Shown here in pieces: positions 7,980-12,587 of a stretch of DNA of 12,587 bases. The DNA comes from Actinomycetota bacterium (lineage in GTDB: Bacteria > Actinomycetota > Thermoleophilia > Gaiellales > Gaiellaceae). Numbering within the stretch: the stretch's first letter is position 1; each line of letters starts with the position of its first letter. The notes beneath the pieces were generated by a model. It did not search any database. It saw only the letters and a program-made list of their open reading frames with translations, and was not told the DNA's origin. Where the stretch lies: contig JAFAIV010000328.1 in the NCBI GenBank assembly GCA_019236545.1, positions 1-12,587 of the forward strand. The letters are read 5' to 3'. The position numbers were made by a program, and so were the translations under genes.

Positions 7980-10706
7980 GTGGCCGGGGAGAAGGTCGTG
8001 CCGCCGGCTCGCATCGGGGATCGCCGGACGCTCGTGCGCGAGCGCCTGCTCGCGCTGGTCCCGCGCATCTGGGAGCACCGCGTCGCGCTCGTCGTCGCGC
8101 CCGCCGGGTCGGGGAAGACGACCCTCCTCGAGCAGGTCGCGGCCGCGGCCGGGACGCGGGCGGTCTACCACCTCGCGGAGCCTGAGCAGGCCGAGGAGCA
8201 GGCGTTCCTCGCGGCGGTCGAGCGGTCGCTCGGACACGCGCTCGACGCGGTCCACGAGCCGACGCTCCTCGTCGTCGACGACTTCCACTTCCTCTCCGGG
8301 ACGCCCGCCGAGGCGGCCGTCGAGCGGCTGCTCGCGCGGGCGCCGGAGGAGCTCGCGGTCGTCCTCGCCTCGCGCGTGCGGCCGCAGCTGAACTGGTCGC
8401 GGCTGCTCGTCTCCGGGAGCCTGCTCGAGATCGGGCCGGACGACCTGCGCTTCCGGTCGTGGGAGATCGAGCGGCTCTTCCGGGAGGTCTACGCGGAGCC
8501 GCTGCCGCCGGCCGACCTCGCCGTGCTCGAGCGCCGCACCGACGGCTGGGCGGCAGGCCTGATGCTCTTCCACCTGGCGACGCGCGGGCAGCCGCTCGCC
8601 GACCGGCGCCGGACGCTCGCGTCGCTGCAGATGCACTGGCGGCTCGCACGCGAGTACCTGACGCGCAACGTCCTCGACCTGCTCGACGAGGAGCTGCGGA
8701 CGTTCCTCGTCGACACGTGCGTCCTCACACGGCTCAACGGGCGGCTCTGCGACGACCTGCTCGGACGGAGCGGCAGCGCCGAAGTGCTGCGGGAGCTGGA
8801 GCGGCGGCAGCTCTTCACGAACGAGCTCTCGGACGGGTCGTTCCGCTACCACGAGACGCTGCGGGCGCAACTCGAGTCGCTCCTCGTCGAGCGGCTCCCG
8901 GACGCGGACGCGCGCGAGCGGTTCCGGCGCGCTGGCCTCCTGCTCGAGCGCGACGGCGCGTTCGCCGACGCGGTGCGCGCGTTCTGCCGCGCCGAGGCCT
9001 GGGACGACCTCAGCCGCCTGCTCGGCCGCAACGGCGAGCGCTTCGCGGGCGGCGCCTCGATCTGGCTCGACACGCTGCCGACCGGCGTCCTCCGCGACGA
9101 CCCGTGGCTGCTGCTCGCCGTCGCCCGCCAGCAGCGCGCGGCCGGCCGGCTCGCGGCGGCGGAGGCGAGCTACCGCGAGGCGGAGGCGCGCTTCTCCGGC
9201 GCGGCCGAGGCGGACGTCTGCCGGCGCGAGCGACTCGCGGTCTCGATCTGGACGGATCCCGGCGAGCCGGTGCACGACGACGCCGGCTCGACGCTCAGGC
9301 GAGCGACGGTGCGCGACCCGGACGCGCAGCGCCGGTTGCTCTCGCGCCTCGACGGGACGGACGGGCGCGTCGGCGAGGGCCTCGCGGCGCTGCTGGCCGG
9401 CCGCTGCGGCGACGCGAGGACGGTCCTCTCCCGCGTCGCCGACGACCCCACGCTGCCGCCCGGCCCGGCGGCGGCCGCGGCGGTCGGCGCCGCCGCCGCG
9501 GCGCTCCTGGCAGGCGATCCCGACGGCGCTTCCGCGGCAGAGCGAGCGGCCGAGGGCGCGGCCCGGCTCGGCCTCACCTGGCTGGCACGGATCGCCCGCG
9601 GCCTGCTCGCGCTCGACGGAGGCCCCGACTTCCGGCGCGAGGCGGCGCTCGCGCGGGAGAGTTGCGAGGAGGACGGCGACGCGTGGGGCGCCGCGCTCTG
9701 CGCCCTCGCCGAGGGCTGGGGCGCGCTTCGCGGCGGGGAGCCGGAGCCCGAGCTGCTCGACGTGGCCGCCGAGCGCTTCCGCGTGCTCGGCGCCGGGACG
9801 CTCGCCGCCTGGTCCTCCGCCGCGCACGCGCTCGCGCTGGCGCGGACGGGCGCGCCCGACGCGGGGGCTCGCGCGACGCGGGCGGCCGCGCAGGGCCGCG
9901 CGCTCGCGGTCCCGCCCGCGCAGGCGCTCGCCGCGCTCGCGACCGGCGGGCGCTACGAGCCGCCGCGCGGCCTCGACCTCGTCCTCCCGGCCGGGCAGCG
10001 CCCGATCAGCGGCGGGTTCGAGCTGCGCCTCTTCGGCGAGCTGCGCCTCCGCCTGGACGGCCGCACCGTCGACCTCGGCCGCCTCAAGCCGCAGGCGCGC
10101 AGCCTGCTGGCGCGGCTCGCGCTGGCGGTCGGCCGCCCCGTCCACCGGGAGGTCCTGATGGAGGCGTTCTGGCCGTCGCTCGAGCCCGAGCGCGCCGCGA
10201 AGAACCTCCACGTCCTCCTTTCGCTGCTCCGCCACGCGCTCGAGCCGGAGATGCCTCGGGACGGGTCGTCGCTCGTGACGCGACAGGGCGAGTCGTACCG
10301 GCTGCACGTCCCCGACGGTGGCTGGGTGGACGTGCTCGAGTTCGAGCGCGCCCTCGGGGAGGCGCGGGCGGCGCGCGACCGGGCCCACGCGATCGACGCG
10401 TACGCGCGGGCGCTCGACCTCTACGGCGGCGAGTTGCTGCCCGGCGAAGGCCCGGCGGAATGGGTCGTCGAGGAGCGGGCGCGCCGGCACGCCGAGGCGG
10501 TCGACGCGGGACGCGCCCTCGCGGAGCTCTCCCTCGACGCCGGCCGGCCACGCGCGGCCGCGCGCACCTGCGAACGCGTGCTCGCGCTCGACCGCGACGA
10601 CGACGGGCTGTGGCGGCTCGCGATCGCAGCGTACGAGCGGGCCGGTGACCCGGCCGCCGCCGCCGGAGCGCGTCGCCGGTACGACGACGTCCTCAGTGCT
10701 TCTTGA
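7980..10706 (+). CDS. STAND-ATPase transcriptional regulator with C-terminal winged helix and BTAD domain
   Basis: A 908-residue signal-integrating regulator. Residues 1-30 hold a KVVPPARIG lead-in typical of MalT-like proteins, followed by an ATPase with Walker A APAGSGKTT (40-48, Lys46) and Walker B LLVVDDFH (96-103), then a MalT-like DGWAAGL motif (188-194) and HETLRAQL at 291-298. The middle (about 310-670) is alanine-rich and helical, probably degenerate TPR-like repeats. From Phe680 an OmpR/SARP-type winged helix begins (FELRLFGELRLRLDGR), with AKNLHVLLSLLRHALEP as the helical core, then a bacterial transcriptional activator domain (about 775-905). AfsR has the reverse order, DNA-binding part first. 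The target is unknown; the convergent injection-system operon is a plausible one. GTG 7980 follows an in-frame TGA by six bases and keeps the conserved lead-in; GTG 7998 is an alternative with a better ribosome site. The 3' end overlaps the next gene by 14 bases. Confidence 0.9.
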   Translation: MAGEKVVPPARIGDRRTLVRERLLALVPRIWEHRVALVVAPAGSGKTTLLEQVAAAAGTRAVYHLAEPEQAEEQAFLAAVERSLGHALDAVHEPTLLVVDDFHFLSGTPAEAAVERLLARAPEELAVVLASRVRPQLNWSRLLVSGSLLEIGPDDLRFRSWEIERLFREVYAEPLPPADLAVLERRTDGWAAGLMLFHLATRGQPLADRRRTLASLQMHWRLAREYLTRNVLDLLDEELRTFLVDTCVLTRLNGRLCDDLLGRSGSAEVLRELERRQLFTNELSDGSFRYHETLRAQLESLLVERLPDADARERFRRAGLLLERDGAFADAVRAFCRAEAWDDLSRLLGRNGERFAGGASIWLDTLPTGVLRDDPWLLLAVARQQRAAGRLAAAEASYREAEARFSGAAEADVCRRERLAVSIWTDPGEPVHDDAGSTLRRATVRDPDAQRRLLSRLDGTDGRVGEGLAALLAGRCGDARTVLSRVADDPTLPPGPAAAAAVGAAAAALLAGDPDGASAAERAAEGAARLGLTWLARIARGLLALDGGPDFRREAALARESCEEDGDAWGAALCALAEGWGALRGGEPEPELLDVAAERFRVLGAGTLAAWSSAAHALALARTGAPDAGARATRAAAQGRALAVPPAQALAALATGGRYEPPRGLDLVLPAGQRPISGGFELRLFGELRLRLDGRTVDLGRLKPQARSLLARLALAVGRPVHREVLMEAFWPSLEPERAAKNLHVLLSLLRHALEPEMPRDGSSLVTRQGESYRLHVPDGGWVDVLEFERALGEARAARDRAHAIDAYARALDLYGGELLPGEGPAEWVVEERARRHAEAVDAGRALAELSLDAGRPRAAARTCERVLALDRDDDGLWRLAIAAYERAGDPAAAAGARRRYDDVLSAS
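7986..7991 (+). promoter_or_regulatory. Shine-Dalgarno-like GGGGAG favouring an alternative start at GTG 7998
   Basis: GGGGAG ends six bases before GTG 7998, a good ribosome-binding arrangement, while nothing comparable precedes GTG 7980. Use of the second start would remove six residues, including part of the KVVPP lead-in common to MalT-like proteins. Family similarity favours 7980 and the ribosome site favours 7998; the sequence does not settle it. Confidence 0.35.
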
Positions 10707-11739
10707 AGAACTCGATCTCGGTGATCGCGGCGGTCCCGGGCGAGTCGGCGGCGTAGACGCCCTTCACCGTGATCACGGCGAGGCCGATGCCGCGCTCCGT
10801 GACCGGGAACGTCTGGTAGCCGGGCTGGTTGGCGAGCGAGATCCCCGTCGAGTCGACGAGCAGCCAGTGGCCCTTCGCCGTGCGGCTCCAGCGGTAGAAG
10901 CCGACGCGCAGCCGACTCGGGACGAGCTCGGCGCCGGTCGGGTCGCCGGCGAAGATCGAGATGCGGTCGATGTCGGTCGCAGGCCGGAAGTTCGCCACGA
11001 GGCGCCCACCGATGCCGGTCGGCGGCTTCTGGCCGTTCGCCGACGGTGACAGCCAGAACGTCGTCAGGTCGCGATCGAAGGCGGCCGAGCCGGGGTGCGC
11101 CTTCGTCTGCGGGTCGCCGCTGGCGTTCGCCGGGCGGATCGGGTCGTAGTACGGGTAGACGTCGAGCCGCACGCGGTGGGCGACGCCGCCGGCCCAGTGG
11201 CCGACGGAGTGCGCCCAGAGCCAGACGCAGAGGACGGCGAACGCGGTCGCCGCAACGGTCCCTCCGGCGAGGATCGCCAGCTGCTTCGGGATCCGCCGCG
11301 GGCCTTCCGACCGGAGCCGCGTCCAGCCGGGCCGCTCCCCCGCGCGCAGGACGCGCCGGCGGCGGACGACGCGGTCCCAGCGCGACCGCTCCTCGACCGG
11401 CGGCGTCCCGACGAGGACGGTGCCGCAGGTGCGGCAGAAGTGCGCGCTCGGCGGGCTCGGGTTCTCGCAGGCCTGGCAGATGATCTCGCCGGGGACGCTC
11501 CGCCACGCCTGCCGCATCGTCTTCGGCGGCCGCCGCGTCGCCTCGGCGCCGGGGGCGCGCGCCATCACGGCGGTCGCGGTGGCCGTGTCGCCCTCCGCCT
11601 GCGCCTCCGCCTCGACGAGCGCCTCGGGCGAGCCCTCCAGCTTCTCGCCCCACCACCCGAGGTACGTTCCGCACGAGTCGCAGAAGAGCTCGTCGCCGTC
11701 GCTCTCGTTGCCGCACTCGGTGCAGACGACGACGCTCAT
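10693..11739 (-). CDS. Double zinc-ribbon, single-pass membrane protein with C-terminal discoidin-like domain; distal gene of injection-system operon
   Basis: A 348-residue protein of no established function. Two zinc ribbons are visible: Cys6, Cys9, Cys20, Cys23 and Cys88, Cys91, Cys102, Cys105, each with CxxC knuckles ending in CGT. An acidic, low-complexity linker (about 34-64) separates them. A basic stretch (about 119-152) precedes one hydrophobic segment (about 154-177), so the positive-inside rule puts the ribbons in the cytoplasm and the C terminus outside. Residues 190-345 look like a beta-sandwich of the discoidin / NADase-type glycan-binding sort, with the typical AFDRDLTTFWLSP block (220-232) and a closing AAITEIEFFKK strand (337-347). 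The ATG overlaps the preceding stop (ATGA), and GGAGG at 11750-11754 lies ten bases before it, so it is cotranscribed with the tail genes. It may anchor, trigger or regulate the injection particle. Confidence 0.82.
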   Translation of the reverse strand: MSVVVCTECGNESDGDELFCDSCGTYLGWWGEKLEGSPEALVEAEAQAEGDTATATAVMARAPGAEATRRPPKTMRQAWRSVPGEIICQACENPSPPSAHFCRTCGTVLVGTPPVEERSRWDRVVRRRRVLRAGERPGWTRLRSEGPRRIPKQLAILAGGTVAATAFAVLCVWLWAHSVGHWAGGVAHRVRLDVYPYYDPIRPANASGDPQTKAHPGSAAFDRDLTTFWLSPSANGQKPPTGIGGRLVANFRPATDIDRISIFAGDPTGAELVPSRLRVGFYRWSRTAKGHWLLVDSTGISLANQPGYQTFPVTERGIGLAVITVKGVYAADSPGTAAITEIEFFKKH

Positions 11740-12290
11740 CAGGCGATGACCTCCGCGACGACGTGCGCCGGCTTGATCGAATCGACCAGTGCCCGAAGCC
11801 GCTCGAGGTCGATGACGTCGCCGGCCCCTATCGGCATCCGGACGGTCAGCCGCGGCTCCCCTGTCCCCGGCAGCGGGGCCTCGGCCGTCGTCGACCAGGA
11901 GACGCCGCCGCTCTCGGTCACGTCCGGGCGCACGCCCGCGAACGCCTCGACGTGCTGGGCCACGCCCTCGACGGTACCGCGGAGCTGGTAGAGCGCAGCC
12001 GCGCGGGCAACGAGCTCGCGCCGCCGGTCGAGCGACCAGCGCTCGTCGAGCACGAGGCCGAGCCAGCCGCCGAGCCAGTCGAGGAAGTCCTCCGGCGCGA
12101 GCGCCGGGTCGAGGTACGCGGGCAGGGACTCCGCAGCGAGGAAGACCGGCGCGAGGACGTCGTCGAGTGCCGAGAGGAAGCGCTGGCCGAGGTTCGGGCG
12201 GCCGTCCTCCTCCGTGTCCTGGTAGATGCCCGGCAGCCGCGGCCCGAGCGGGCTCGGCGTCTCGACGCCCGCGAGGACGCCGCTCCTCAC
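11739..12290 (-). CDS. Phage tail protein I (gpI)-like baseplate component of a contractile injection system
   Basis: A 183-residue protein of the phage tail protein I family, which in contractile tails and extracellular injection systems forms part of the baseplate wedge with the gpJ-like protein. The family pattern is clear: LGPRLPGIYQ (15-24), RFLSALDDVLAP (37-48), YLDP (59-62), APEDFLDWLGGWLGLVLDE (65-83), RRRELV (89-94), and LYQLRGTVEGVAQHVE (100-115), followed by a beta-rich tail ending in IKPAHVVAEV. Longer readings upstream are shadows of the neighbouring gene. GTG with its first base at 12290 overlaps the preceding stop (GTGA), places the LPGIYQ motif where the family has it, and has only a weak GGTGG ahead of it, so coupled translation is likely. 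The next gene overlaps its own stop in the same manner. Confidence 0.9.
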   Translation of the reverse strand: MRSGVLAGVETPSPLGPRLPGIYQDTEEDGRPNLGQRFLSALDDVLAPVFLAAESLPAYLDPALAPEDFLDWLGGWLGLVLDERWSLDRRRELVARAAALYQLRGTVEGVAQHVEAFAGVRPDVTESGGVSWSTTAEAPLPGTGEPRLTVRMPIGAGDVIDLERLRALVDSIKPAHVVAEVIA

Positions 12291-12587
12291 GTGACCACCA
12301 GGACGCGGTGCTCGTACGGGAACGTGAGCGCGTGCGGCGGCAGGTCGAGCTCGTCGACGGGGCCGGTGCGCTTCCCGCTCACCGGGTCGGCCGCGAACAG
12401 GAGCACCTCCTCCACCGACCGCGCCCCCCGGACGGCCTGCAGCACCGGGAAGACCTCTGCCGAGTGGACGGGCCGGCCGAACGGCCAACCGCCGCCGGCG
12501 GGGCCGCCGGTGAGCGGGCTGAAGTAGCCGTAGAGCGCCTCGAGCGCCTCCTTGCGCAGCCGCGCCGGGTCCGCGTCGGCCTCGGCC
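12287..12587 (-). CDS. Putative baseplate assembly protein (gpJ-like), C-terminal end only
   Basis: The last 100 codons of a gene that enters from the right edge on the minus strand; the frame is open to base 12587 and closes with TGA at 12289-12287. The fragment reads EALEALYGYFSPLTGG, then GGGWPFGRPVHSAEVFPVLQ, then a strand rich in VEEVLLF, and ends DLPPHALTFPYEHRVLVVT. The block PLTGG-x(n)-GWPFGR-x(n)-EVF-x-x-LQ, followed by a closing YEHRV, is what I recognise from the C terminus of putative baseplate assembly proteins of phage-like injection systems (gpJ/Afp11-type), always next to a gpI-like gene as here. The fragment is under a quarter of the usual protein, so the N-terminal domains cannot be checked. 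It overlaps the next gene by four bases. Confidence 0.8.
   Translation of the reverse strand, partial: AEADADPARLRKEALEALYGYFSPLTGGPAGGGWPFGRPVHSAEVFPVLQAVRGARSVEEVLLFAADPVSGKRTGPVDELDLPPHALTFPYEHRVLVVT

Noticed and set aside
7962..10490. Very long minus-strand open frame opposite the STAND-BTAD regulator
   Set aside because: It is rich in Arg, Glu, Ala and Pro with no recognisable motif, and it mirrors the strong GC bias of the real gene on the other strand. The plus frame has Walker motifs and clear domains.
12291..12488. Longer reading of the gpI-like protein starting near 12488
   Set aside because: The added residues are Arg/Gly/Pro-rich and antisense-like in character, and they fall over the gpJ-like C terminus in the proper frame. 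The GTGA overlap at 12287-12290 fits better.

Overview
The window is very GC-rich with strong G/C third-position bias, frequent GTG starts and almost no intergenic DNA. Together with the gene content (a SARP-like C-terminal DNA-binding and BTAD region, a Caa3_CtaG-type assembly protein, a contractile injection cluster with a zinc-ribbon membrane protein) this suggests an actinobacterium, perhaps of the Thermoleophilia. That placement is an inference from style and content, since no rRNA gene or other marker is present. No tRNA, rRNA, CRISPR array, insertion sequence or long repeat was seen, and no gene-free stretch exceeds 82 bases.

Left part, plus strand (1-4462). The 3' part of glutamate synthase small subunit (gltD) is followed after 34 bases by a compact heme-copper oxidase module. 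It encodes a CuA-bearing subunit II, a B-family (ba3-like) catalytic subunit I carrying a cytochrome c domain fused at its C terminus, and a CtaG-type assembly protein. The oxidase genes overlap or nearly touch and look like one operon. Subunit II receives electrons at CuA, subunit I reduces oxygen at heme a3/CuB, and CtaG probably helps load copper.

Middle (4439-7897). A monofunctional proline dehydrogenase (minus) and a full-length glycogen phosphorylase (plus) diverge from only 45 bases. Each start codon is preceded at 6-7 bases by a TANNNT hexamer, the arrangement expected of leaderless transcripts. The 3' end of the proline dehydrogenase gene overlaps ctaG by 24 bases.

Right part (7898-12587). 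An 82-base gap holding a GTTGAC-N6-GTCAAC palindrome precedes a 908-residue regulator with an N-terminal MalT-like STAND ATPase and a C-terminal winged helix plus BTAD domain. Its 3' end overlaps by 14 bases the last gene of a minus-strand operon that runs off the right edge. That operon encodes, in transcription order, the C-terminal end of a gpJ-like baseplate protein, a complete gpI-like tail protein, and a membrane protein with two cytoplasmic zinc ribbons and an outer discoidin-like domain. This is the distal end of a phage-tail-like contractile injection system, and the last protein is the most intriguing in the window: its predicted topology would let it link a cytoplasmic injection particle to the cell surface. 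The regulator is a candidate controller of that cluster, by proximity only.
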